Shown: positions 1 through 5,472 of the stretch, piece after piece
Position numbering within the stretch: position 1 is the stretch's first letter
Layout: each line of letters begins with the position of its first letter
Source: Rhizobiaceae bacterium
GTDB lineage: Bacteria > Pseudomonadota > Alphaproteobacteria > Rhizobiales > Rhizobiaceae
DNA: 5,472 bases
Reading direction: 5' to 3'
Assembly (NCBI GenBank): GCA_016793565.1
Contig: JAEUMA010000504.1
Location: forward strand, 1 to 5,472
Position numbers and translations under genes: made by a program
The notes under the pieces: generated by a model
Seen by the model: only the letters and a program-made list of their open reading frames with translations
What the model was told of the DNA's origin: nothing
Databases searched by the model: none

Positions 1-369
1 GCCGGCAACGATGCCGCGCTAGGGGACAGGGATCGCCGCGTGCCGATCTGCGCCGACGAAAGCCTGCACACCGGACAGGATCTGAAGATCCTGGCCGGCC
101 GCTACGACGCCGTCAACATCAAGCTCGACAAAACCGGCGGCCTGACCGAGGCGCTCGAACTTCGGGATGCCGCGCTCAAGGTCGGTTTCGGCATCATGGT
201 CGGCTGCATGGTCGGCACGTCGCTCGCCATGGCGCCGGCCGTGCTTCTCGCTCAGGGGGCGGATTTCGTCGATCTGGACGGCCCGCTGCTTCTGGCAAGA
301 GACCGTCAGCCCTCGCTCAATTACGAGGGCTCCCTGGTTTCACCGCCCTCGCCTGAGCTTTGGGGTTGA
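1..369 (+). CDS. dgcA: L-Ala-D/L-Glu (dipeptide) epimerase, C-terminal part, 5' end outside window
   Basis: This is the C-terminal 122 residues of an enolase-superfamily dipeptide epimerase, which interconverts L-Ala-D-Glu and L-Ala-L-Glu in the cytoplasm so that murein dipeptides can be used. The frame is open from the first base and ends in TGA at 367-369. Seen in order (window residue numbers): CADES at 17-21, whose Asp19 fits the third Mg2+ ligand; NIKLDKTGG at 39-47, whose Lys41 fits the second acid/base lysine of the barrel; the GCMVGTS loop near 65-71; and DLDGP at 91-95. The DxD pair Asp91/Asp93 is the family hallmark that holds the dipeptide amino group. The KxK lysine and the first two metal ligands lie upstream, outside the window. 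Family members are about 320-330 residues, so roughly two thirds is missing. The gtg at 40 is an internal Val codon, not a start. The last ten codons overlap the convergent transporter gene. The family call is firm; the exact dipeptide preference is inferred. Confidence 0.93.
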   Translation, partial: AGNDAALGDRDRRVPICADESLHTGQDLKILAGRYDAVNIKLDKTGGLTEALELRDAALKVGFGIMVGCMVGTSLAMAPAVLLAQGADFVDLDGPLLLARDRQPSLNYEGSLVSPPSPELWG

Positions 370-1545
370 TGCGAGGGAGAGCAGGACAAGGCCGGCCGCA
401 GCGAGAAGGGCCATGACGAAGAAGCCCTTGTCGCCCAGCTTTGTGTATATCGGCCCGGACAGCAACGTGACTGTCGCCATCGACAGGCCGTTGGCGAAGA
501 AGGCGACGCCCTGCGCCGCGCCGGTGCGCTCTTCCGCTACCGTCTCGCCGATCAACCGCTGGATTCCGATCAGGTAGAGCGCGGTCGAGAAGGCGTGCAG
601 CGACTGTACCACGAAGAAGCCCGCAACACCGAGACCGAGCGGCCAGATCAGGGGAAAGGCAACCCAGCGCACGACGGCTGCCGCGCCGGCGAGCTTCAGT
701 ACCGTCAGCGAGGAAACGCGGCCGAACAGCCTGGTGAAGACGAAGAACATCCCGACTTCCGCGGCGACGCCTGCTCCCCACAAGAATCCCATCAGCGTGT
801 CGTCGATGCCCAGGCTGCGCCAGTAGATCGCCCCAAAGGCGTAGATGAAGCCGTGGCTGCCGTTGATGATGCCGCTGCCGGCCACGATAAGCAGGAACGG
901 CCGGTTGAGGACGCGCGGCGCGGCTTCCAGCGCCGCCGCCGACAAAGGCGAGTCGCGCCGGGGACGCCCCATGCGCGGCGCACCGAACGCGGCGATCAGC
1001 GCAAGCGTCAGCCCGCCCGAGATCATGAGCGGCACCGCCCCCTCGCCCGTCGCGCCGATGATCACGCCGCCGACCAGATTGGCCCCGAGAAAGGCGAGCG
1101 AGCCCCATATCCTCATGGACGGGTAATCGCAGCCGAAGCGGCGCACGCCCGAAAGCGCGAGCGAATCCGCGAGCGGCGATTGCGGCGTCCACGCGACCGT
1201 CAGAAGCAGCGAAATCGCCAGGATCGCGAAATAGCTGGAAACAAGCGAATAGCCGAGCGAGATCGTCAGCGCAGCCGCCAGCAGCAGGAGATAGACGTTG
1301 GCGCGGTCCTTCGCCCGGTCGGCCGCGGCGGTGATCAGCGGCGTGGTGAATACCCGCAGGAACATCGGCGCGGAAAGCACCAGGGCGATCTGCGCGGCGT
1401 CCAGCCCGTTCGATTTCAGCCAGAGCGGGAAATACGGCAGGTGAAAGCCCATCGAGACGAACAGCGTCGCGAAGATCACCGACATGCGCAGCTCGAAGAA
1501 GCGGGGCTTGATCAGCTGTTCGGGCGATAGTGGGGGAAGCGACAT
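340..1545 (-). CDS. MFS transporter, HcaT-like (phenylpropionate permease / MFS_1-like family)
   Basis: A complete 401-residue inner-membrane secondary carrier with about twelve hydrophobic segments, the usual MFS length. Features resembling E. coli HcaT are: a first helix ending in HLPYFPLWLKSNGL (35-48); a degenerate MFS motif A, ADRAKDRAN (75-83), between helices 2 and 3; a conserved PLAD (124-127) in helix 4; DYPSMRIWGSLAF (140-152) entering helix 5; and, in the second half, GFIYAFGAIYWRS followed by a GFLWGAGVAAE helix and a VVRW motif. HcaT-type carriers are thought to be proton symporters. The substrate here cannot be read from sequence, and phenylpropionate is only the name-giving substrate of the family. 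The ATG at 1543-1545 is the natural start because helix 1 begins near residue 20, but no good Shine-Dalgarno sequence precedes it. It lies 90 bases downstream of the phosphoesterase gene on the same strand, so co-transcription is possible. Its last nine codons and stop overlap the end of the convergent epimerase gene. Confidence 0.92.
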   Translation of the reverse strand: MSLPPLSPEQLIKPRFFELRMSVIFATLFVSMGFHLPYFPLWLKSNGLDAAQIALVLSAPMFLRVFTTPLITAAADRAKDRANVYLLLLAAALTISLGYSLVSSYFAILAISLLLTVAWTPQSPLADSLALSGVRRFGCDYPSMRIWGSLAFLGANLVGGVIIGATGEGAVPLMISGGLTLALIAAFGAPRMGRPRRDSPLSAAALEAAPRVLNRPFLLIVAGSGIINGSHGFIYAFGAIYWRSLGIDDTLMGFLWGAGVAAEVGMFFVFTRLFGRVSSLTVLKLAGAAAVVRWVAFPLIWPLGLGVAGFFVVQSLHAFSTALYLIGIQRLIGETVAEERTGAAQGVAFFANGLSMATVTLLSGPIYTKLGDKGFFVMALLAAAGLVLLSLASTPKLRRGR

Positions 1546-1635
1546 GGAACCGGCTGGGAATCGGCCGGCGTCATCGTCGGCAGGTCACGTCCTGCCCTAA
1601 CACGCGCGCGGCCATGCCGGAACCGGCAATCGGCC
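1546..1635. repeat. Interrupted 17-bp direct repeat at both edges of the spacer
   Basis: On the plus strand, ggaaccggc-aatcggcc occurs unbroken at 1619-1635. It recurs at 1546-1566 with the four bases tggg inserted after ggaaccggc (1546-1554 and 1559-1566). The copies abut the two genes: one touches the stop codon of the phosphoesterase gene and the other touches the start codon of the transporter gene. The unbroken copy also contains the self-complementary tgccggaaccggca (1615-1628). The function is unknown; a duplication scar or a paired regulatory or RNA site are both possible. Confidence 0.6.
1579..1596 (-). terminator. Possible weak terminator or 3' hairpin after the phosphoesterase gene
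   Basis: A perfect 6-bp stem, ggcagg/cctgcc, with a six-base loop lies about 40 bases past the phosphoesterase stop and about 35 bases before the transporter start. No T-run follows on either strand, so it does not fit a standard intrinsic terminator. It could be an RNA-stabilising hairpin or a chance G+C-rich stem. Confidence 0.22.
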
Positions 1636-2463
1636 TCAGGCAGCCTTGACGGCGGCCCGAAGCTGGGGAAGCTGGATCGGCACCGGCCTCAGGTCGGAAA
1701 TGGCCGGCTGACCGTCCTGGATGCTCGTCCAGGACAGGATCACGATCGAACCGTCCGCCTTCTCGGCAGCGGCGGTGCAGCTCTCCACCCAGTCGCCGGT
1801 GTTCACGTAGTCGATCCCGTCGATGCGTTCGATCGCCGCGTGGTGTATGTGGCCGCAAACGACGCCGTCGACCCCGGAGCGCCGGGCCTCCTCCACCAGA
1901 ACATCACGGAAAGCGCCGATGAAGCTCACCGCGCGTTTCACCCGCACCTTCGCCCAGGACGAGAACGACCAGTAGGAAAGGCCCATCATCCGGCGGACCC
2001 GCGCGACCGCGCGGTTGACCACGATCGCGACGTCGTAGGCGCGGTCGCCGAGATAGGCCAGCCAGCGCATGTTGTGAACGATGGCGTCGAACTGGTCGCC
2101 GTGAATCACCAGGAACCGCCGCCCGTCGGCCGTCTCGTGGACGGCACGGTCCACCACTTCGACGCCGCCGAAATGGGTGCCCTGGAAGTCGCGCAGGAAC
2201 TCGTCGTGGTTGCCGGCGACATAGATGATGCGCGTGCCCTTGCGCGCCTGCCGCAGCAGCTTCTGGACGACGTCGTTGTGCGACTGCGGCCAGTGCCACG
2301 ACCGGCGCAGACGCCAGCCGTCGACGATGTCTCCGACGAGATAGATCGTCTCAGCTTCGTGATGGCGCAGAAAATCGATGAGGAACTCGGCCTTGGCCGC
2401 CTTCGAGCCGAGATGCAGGTCGGAAATGAAAAGGGTCCGGTAACGGATCGTGGCGTTGCTCAT
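1636..2463 (-). CDS. LpxH-like metallophosphoesterase (COG2908; UDP-2,3-diacylglucosamine diphosphatase family)
   Basis: A calcineurin-like phosphoesterase of 275 residues. All metal-site motifs are present: SDLHLG (Asp15, His17), GDIVDGW (Asp45), GNHDE (Asn85), HGDQFD (His121) and GHIHHA (His205, His207). These match the two-metal site of LpxH, which cleaves UDP-2,3-diacylglucosamine to lipid X during lipid A synthesis. The WHWPQSHND segment (56-64) and a C-terminal VNTGDWVES motif mark a subgroup longer than E. coli LpxH (about 240 residues). Alphaproteobacteria generally make lipid X with the unrelated LpxI, so the usual database name may be wrong for this subgroup; it may act on another lipid phosphate or nucleotide-linked substrate. 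I prefer the ATG at 2461-2463, with a weak GGGA eight bases upstream, over the in-frame TTG at 2488-2490, which adds nine unconserved-looking residues. There is no signal peptide, so the enzyme is cytosolic or membrane-peripheral. It is divergent from the SDR gene and upstream of the transporter gene. Confidence 0.88.
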   Translation of the reverse strand: MSNATIRYRTLFISDLHLGSKAAKAEFLIDFLRHHEAETIYLVGDIVDGWRLRRSWHWPQSHNDVVQKLLRQARKGTRIIYVAGNHDEFLRDFQGTHFGGVEVVDRAVHETADGRRFLVIHGDQFDAIVHNMRWLAYLGDRAYDVAIVVNRAVARVRRMMGLSYWSFSSWAKVRVKRAVSFIGAFRDVLVEEARRSGVDGVVCGHIHHAAIERIDGIDYVNTGDWVESCTAAAEKADGSIVILSWTSIQDGQPAISDLRPVPIQLPQLRAAVKAA

Positions 2464-2485
2464 CGGCGTGATCCCATTTTGCCGA

Positions 2486-2506
2486 TGCAATGAAGCGATT
2501 CATGCA
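2486..2506. repeat. Imperfect inverted repeat in the divergent intergenic region
   Basis: The arms tgca-a-tgaa (2486-2494) and ttcatgca (2499-2506) pair over eight bases with one bulged A, around the four-base centre gcga. The 6-mer atgcaa also repeats directly at 2485-2490 and 2502-2507. The element lies 22 bases before the phosphoesterase start codon and 15 bases upstream of the candidate -35 of the SDR promoter. It is suited either to a dimeric regulator or, as RNA, to a hairpin in the phosphoesterase leader. It is visible in the sequence; the role is inferred. Confidence 0.5.
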
Positions 2507-2520
2507 ACAGCCTTATGACG

Positions 2521-2548
2521 GTTGCGGAGACGGTTTCCCGCGCTATAG
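2521..2548 (+). promoter_or_regulatory. Candidate sigma70-type promoter for the SDR gene
   Basis: A -35-like gttgcg (2521-2526), a 16-base spacer and ctatag (2543-2548) resemble the rhizobial housekeeping consensus CTTGAC-N17-CTATAT. Transcription would begin near 2555, giving a leader of about 25 bases that includes the ribosome binding site. This is judged by eye only. Confidence 0.4.
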
Positions 2549-2570
2549 GGTTCCGCGCCATTTCGAGAAG
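2543..2570 (-). promoter_or_regulatory. Possible minus-strand promoter sharing the same -10 box
   Basis: CTATAG is its own reverse complement, so the same six bases can serve as a -10 box on the minus strand. There, a -35-like cttctc (2565-2570 on the minus strand) lies 16 bases upstream. Its transcript would start near 2536 and carry the inverted repeat at 2486-2506 in a leader of about 70 bases before the phosphoesterase gene. The -35 match is poor, so this is weak. Confidence 0.2.
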
Positions 2571-2572
2571 GA
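2566..2572 (+). promoter_or_regulatory. Ribosome binding site of the SDR gene
   Basis: agaagga lies seven bases before the ATG at 2580. It selects this start over the in-frame ATG at 2490, which would add 30 residues not typical of SDRs and would place the start upstream of the candidate promoter. Confidence 0.75.
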
Positions 2573-2579
2573 AACGCCG

Positions 2580-3344
2580 ATGGATCTAGGCATCAGAGGA
2601 CGCAAGGCGATCGTCTGCGCGTCGAGCCGCGGGCTCGGCAAGGGCTGCGCGATGGCGCTGGCCGAGGCCGGATGCTCGGTCGTGGTGAACGGCCGTGATG
2701 CGGCGCAGCTCGCCAGGACCGCCGACGAAATCCGCAGCCGCTTCGGCAATGAAGTGATGGAAGTGCCGGGCGACGTCTCGCGGCACGAGGTGCAGGCGCA
2801 GCTGTTCGCCGCCTGCCCGGCACCGGATATCCTCGTCAACAACAATGGCGGCCCGCCGCGGCGCGATTTTCGCGAACTCGACCGCGCCAGGATCCTGGAA
2901 GGCGTGACGCAGAACATGGTCACCCCTATCGAGCTGATCCAGAATGTGCTCGACGGCATGGCAGAGCGCGGCTTCGGCCGCATCGTCAACATCACCTCGC
3001 TTTCCGTCTATCAGGCCATCCCTGGGCTAGACCTGTCGTCGGCGGCCCGGGCCGGACTGACATCCTTCCTATCGGGCGTGGCGCGCGGCGTTGCCGAGCG
3101 TAACGTCACGATCAACAATTTGCTGCCCGGCAAGCTGGACACCGATCGTCTGCGCGGAGCCTTCAATGCCAACGTTCCCGAGACGGAGCAGAAGGCGCGT
3201 CTTGCAGCCGACATTCCCGCACGCAGGCTCGGCACCGCCGAGGAATTCGGCCAAATCTGTGCCTTCTTCTGCTCCGTTCACGCGGGCTACATCACCGGCC
3301 GCAACATTCCGGTCGACGGCGGGCTCTACACCGCGGCTTTCTGA
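2580..3344 (+). CDS. Divergent short-chain dehydrogenase/reductase (3-oxoacyl-ACP reductase-like) with altered active site
   Basis: A 254-residue SDR, the normal length for a classical single-domain Rossmann enzyme. The dinucleotide motif is CASSRGLG (13-20), a variant of TGxxxGIG. Arg17 and Arg39 suggest NADP(H) preference. NNNGG (87-91) replaces NNAG, and Asn112 fits the tetrad asparagine. The catalytic serine fits Ser140 in NITS, but twelve residues later, where YxxxK should stand, the sequence is Ser153-SAA-Arg157 (SSAARAGL), so the catalytic Tyr and Lys are replaced. The C-terminal PVDGGLYTAAF is a standard SDR ending. This pattern fits the known FabG-like subgroup described in CDD as lacking a perfect NAD motif and tetrad (BKR_like_SDR_like), so it is a family trait and not a broken gene. 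Such proteins are often annotated as 3-oxoacyl-ACP reductase; activity and substrate are uncertain. The start is set by a good ribosome binding site. It lies 58 bases upstream of the malic enzyme gene on the same strand. Confidence 0.9.
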   Translation: MDLGIRGRKAIVCASSRGLGKGCAMALAEAGCSVVVNGRDAAQLARTADEIRSRFGNEVMEVPGDVSRHEVQAQLFAACPAPDILVNNNGGPPRRDFRELDRARILEGVTQNMVTPIELIQNVLDGMAERGFGRIVNITSLSVYQAIPGLDLSSAARAGLTSFLSGVARGVAERNVTINNLLPGKLDTDRLRGAFNANVPETEQKARLAADIPARRLGTAEEFGQICAFFCSVHAGYITGRNIPVDGGLYTAAF

Positions 3345-3391
3345 GGCGGCATCTTTTTCAGCCAGGGACGCGCCGGCCGCGCATCGTCACC

Positions 3392-3396
3392 GGGAG
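3392..3396 (+). promoter_or_regulatory. Ribosome binding site of the malic enzyme gene
   Basis: gggag lies six bases before the ATG at 3403. No other in-frame start codon occurs between the SDR stop and this ATG, so it fixes the start. The rest of the 58-base gap shows no convincing terminator or promoter, which leaves read-through from the SDR gene possible. Confidence 0.75.
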
Positions 3397-3402
3397 TTTC
3401 AA

Positions 3403-5472
3403 ATGGACGGCGACAATCAGCAGAACCCGCGCTCGGACCTCGAGCAGGCGGCGCTCTTCTTCCACAAATATCCGACGCCGGGAAAACTGGAGATCCAGGC
3501 GACCAAGCCGCTGGGCAATCAGCGGGACCTCGCGCTCGCCTACTCGCCGGGCGTGGCAGCGCCCTGTCTGGCCATCAAGGACGACCCGGCGACAGCGGCC
3601 GAATATACGGCGCGCGCCAATCTGGTCGGGGTCGTTTCGAACGGCTCGGCCGTGCTCGGCCTCGGCAATATCGGCCCGCTCGCCGCCAAGCCCGTGATGG
3701 AAGGCAAGGCGGTGCTGTTCAAGAAATTTGCCGGCATCGACGTGTTCGACATCGAGATCGACGCCGCCGAGATCGAACGCATGGTGGAAACTGTGGCGGC
3801 GCTCGAACCGACCTTCGGCGGCATCAACCTGGAGGACATCAAGGCGCCCGAGTGCTTCGAGGTCGAAGAGCGCCTCAAGGCGCGCATGAACATTCCCGTC
3901 TTTCACGACGATCAGCACGGCACCGCCATCATCGTCGGAGCGGCCGTGCTGAACGGGCTGGAGTTTGCCGGCAAGAAGATCGAGGATATCAAGATCGTCA
4001 CTTCCGGCGCCGGTGCAGCAGCACTCGCCTGCCTCAACCTTCTGGTGTCGCTGGGCGCGAAGGTCGAGAACATCTGGGTCACCGACCGCTTCGGCGTCGC
4101 CCACAAGGGCCGCGTCGAAGAGATGGACCGCTGGAAGGACCCCTACGTCAAGGATACACCGCTGAGGACGCTCGAGGAGGTGCTTCCGGGCGCCGATGTC
4201 TTTCTCGGGCTTTCTGCGGCGGGGGTACTGAAGCCGGAACTGCTTCACCTGATGGCGCCCAGACCTCTCGTGCTGGCACTGGCCAATCCCACGCCGGAGA
4301 TCATGCCCGACCTTGCGCGCGCGGCGCGGCCCGACGCCATGATCTGCACCGGCCGTTCGGATTTTCCGAACCAGGTCAACAACGTGCTCTGCTTTCCTTA
4401 CATCTTCCGCGGCGCGCTCGACTGCGGCGCACGCGCGATCAACGAAGAGATGAAGATGGCTGCCGTGCGTGCAATCGCCGCCCTGGCGCGCGAGGAGCCG
4501 TCGGACGTGGCCGCCCGCGCCTATTCGGAGGAGACGCCCACCTTCGGACCCGATTTCCTGATCCCCTCGCCGTTCGACCCAAGGCTGATCCTGCGAATCG
4601 CGCCTGCCGTCGCCAGGGCCGCCTGCGACAGCGGCGTGGCCCAGCGCCCCATCGCCGACTGGCCGGCCTATATGGACCGGCTGAACCGCTTCGTCTTCCG
4701 CTCCGGCCTGGTCATGAAGCCGGTATTCTCCAAGGCCAAGACGGCGGCAGCCAAGCGGGTGATCTACGCCGACGGCGAGGATGAGCGCGTGCTGCGCGCC
4801 GCGCAGGTGGTGCTGGAGGAAGGCATTGCCGAGCCGATCCTGATAGGCCGTCCGCACGTGGTCGACGTGCGCCTGAAACGCTACGGTCTGCGCATCCGGC
4901 CGGGAACCGACTTCGGCCTGATCAACCCCGAGGACGACCCGCGCTATCGCCACTATGTCGAACTGCTGATCGAACTGTGCGGCCGGCGCGGCGTCACCCA
5001 GGAGGCGGCGCGCACGATGGTGCGCACGGACAGCACCGTGATCGCGGCGCTGGCGTTGAAACGCGGCGACGCCGACGCAATGATCTGCGGACTGGAAGGC
5101 CGCTTCGAGCGGCATCTGCGCCACGTCAACCTGATCATCGGTACGCGCGCCGGGATCCGCGACCGCGACTTTTCGGCGCTGTCGATGCTGATTTGGCAAA
5201 AGGGCGTGATCTTCTTCACCGACACCTATGTGACGGTCGACCCCAGCGCCGAGGAGATCGCGGAGATGACGGTGTTGGCGGCCGAGGAAATCAGCCGTTT
5301 CGGCATCGAGCCGAAGGCCGCGCTGCTGTCGCATTCCAACTTCGGTTCGCGCGACTCGCCGTCAGCCCTGAAGATGCGCAAGGCGGCCCAGATCCTGAAA
5401 CAGATCGCGCCGACCCTTCACAGCGACGGCGAGATGCACGCCGATTCAGCCCTGTCGGAGGTGCTGCGCCAG
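3403..5472 (+). CDS. maeB: Malic enzyme with C-terminal phosphotransacetylase-like domain (MaeB/Dme/Tme type), 3' end outside window
   Basis: Oxidative decarboxylation of malate to pyruvate with NAD(P)+ in the cytoplasm. The window holds 690 codons without a stop; family members are about 760-770 residues, so some 70-80 are missing. The malic N-terminal domain spans about 20-170: AYSPGVAAPC (Tyr47, proposed catalytic), GKAVLFKKFAG (Lys102, general base), INLEDIKAPECF (Glu144 and Asp145, metal ligands) and FHDDQHGTA (Asp170, third ligand). The NAD(P)-binding domain spans about 171-410: SGAGAAA (201-207), ANPTPEI (294-300) and CTGRSDFPNQVNN (315-327). A linker leads to a phosphotransacetylase-like domain from about 447 (RVIYADGEDERV, then LSHSNFGS at 642-649). 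In the E. coli homologue this domain is needed for oligomer assembly and acetyl-CoA inhibition and is not known to act as a transacetylase. Rhizobia usually carry two such enzymes, NAD-linked Dme and NADP-linked Tme; I cannot tell which this is, so the symbol is the generic one. No frameshift is seen. Confidence 0.95.
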   Translation, partial: MDGDNQQNPRSDLEQAALFFHKYPTPGKLEIQATKPLGNQRDLALAYSPGVAAPCLAIKDDPATAAEYTARANLVGVVSNGSAVLGLGNIGPLAAKPVMEGKAVLFKKFAGIDVFDIEIDAAEIERMVETVAALEPTFGGINLEDIKAPECFEVEERLKARMNIPVFHDDQHGTAIIVGAAVLNGLEFAGKKIEDIKIVTSGAGAAALACLNLLVSLGAKVENIWVTDRFGVAHKGRVEEMDRWKDPYVKDTPLRTLEEVLPGADVFLGLSAAGVLKPELLHLMAPRPLVLALANPTPEIMPDLARAARPDAMICTGRSDFPNQVNNVLCFPYIFRGALDCGARAINEEMKMAAVRAIAALAREEPSDVAARAYSEETPTFGPDFLIPSPFDPRLILRIAPAVARAACDSGVAQRPIADWPAYMDRLNRFVFRSGLVMKPVFSKAKTAAAKRVIYADGEDERVLRAAQVVLEEGIAEPILIGRPHVVDVRLKRYGLRIRPGTDFGLINPEDDPRYRHYVELLIELCGRRGVTQEAARTMVRTDSTVIAALALKRGDADAMICGLEGRFERHLRHVNLIIGTRAGIRDRDFSALSMLIWQKGVIFFTDTYVTVDPSAEEIAEMTVLAAEEISRFGIEPKAALLSHSNFGSRDSPSALKMRKAAQILKQIAPTLHSDGEMHADSALSEVLRQ

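Noticed and set aside
595..1530. A 311-codon open frame on the plus strand, opposite the transporter gene
   Set aside because: The product is an Arg/Glu/Gln-rich low-complexity sequence with no domain; the minus strand encodes a clear MFS protein over the same bases.
2464..2490. A TTG start at 2490 for the phosphoesterase
   Set aside because: The in-frame ATG at 2463 is close to the first conserved strand (YRTLFISDLH) and has a GGGA at suitable spacing; the extra nine residues show no family signal.
1840..2493. A 217-codon open frame on the plus strand, opposite the phosphoesterase gene
   Set aside because: No recognisable motif; the opposite strand carries every phosphoesterase metal motif.
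2490..2579. A 30-residue N-terminal extension of the SDR from the ATG at 2490
   Set aside because: It has no good ribosome binding site, overlaps the inverted repeat and the candidate promoter, and SDRs of this family begin at the residues just before the Rossmann motif, as the ATG at 2580 gives.
3345..3402. A terminator between the SDR and malic enzyme genes (T5 run at 3354-3358; gcgc/gcgc stem at 3370-3382)
   Set aside because: The T-run has no hairpin directly before it, and the G+C stem is only four base pairs and is not followed by a T-run, so neither makes an intrinsic terminator.
3852..4784. A 310-codon open frame on the plus strand, inside the malic enzyme gene in another frame
   Set aside because: Arg- and Gly-rich out-of-frame reading with no domain; the malic enzyme frame is continuous through it, so it is not a sign of a frameshift.
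3358..5334. A 658-codon open frame on the minus strand, opposite the malic enzyme gene
   Set aside because: It is a shadow of strong third-position G+C bias. Its translation is rich in Arg, His, Asp and Gly without any recognisable domain, while the plus strand encodes a fully conserved malic enzyme.
1..5472. A mobile element, defence system or other new multi-gene system
   Set aside because: All five genes belong to familiar metabolic or envelope families with even base composition; no transposase, integrase, toxin, nuclease, repeat array or attachment site is visible.

Overview
The window is high-GC DNA with tightly packed genes. Its protein set points to an alphaproteobacterium, most likely of the Rhizobiales/Hyphomicrobiales (Mesorhizobium- or Phyllobacteriaceae-like). 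The pointers are a DgcA-type dipeptide epimerase, an HcaT-like MFS carrier, an LpxH-like phosphoesterase with the WHWPQSHND signature, and a malic enzyme fused to a phosphotransacetylase-like domain, the architecture of rhizobial Dme/Tme and enterobacterial MaeB. The order-level placement is inferred from protein flavour and is not proven.

Layout. (1) Positions 1-369, plus strand: the C-terminal third of an L-Ala-D/L-Glu (dipeptide) epimerase; its start lies outside the window. (2) Positions 340-1545, minus strand: a complete 401-residue MFS transporter of the HcaT/MFS_1-like type, converging on the epimerase and overlapping it by 30 bases. (3) Positions 1546-1635: a 90-base spacer with an interrupted 17-bp direct repeat at its two edges and a small hairpin between. 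(4) Positions 1636-2463, minus strand: an LpxH-like (COG2908) metallophosphoesterase with all metal-ligand motifs. (5) Positions 2464-2579: a 116-base divergent intergenic region with an imperfect inverted repeat and a candidate promoter whose CTATAG -10 box is self-complementary. (6) Positions 2580-3344, plus strand: a divergent short-chain dehydrogenase lacking the usual Tyr and Lys of the active site. (7) Positions 3403-5472, plus strand: a malic enzyme that runs off the right edge, 690 residues seen of an expected 760-770.

Function. The epimerase acts in use or recycling of peptidoglycan dipeptides, and the phosphoesterase family is linked to envelope lipid metabolism. The MFS carrier imports an unknown small solute, and the malic enzyme links C4-dicarboxylates to pyruvate and NAD(P)H. 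The SDR lies 58 bases upstream of the malic enzyme on the same strand and may be co-transcribed with it. Nothing shows that these genes form one pathway.

I see no tRNA, rRNA, CRISPR array, insertion sequence, phage gene or sign of recent transfer. This looks like ordinary chromosome. I did not find a new multi-gene system; the points most worth checking are the active site of the SDR and the two small intergenic structures.
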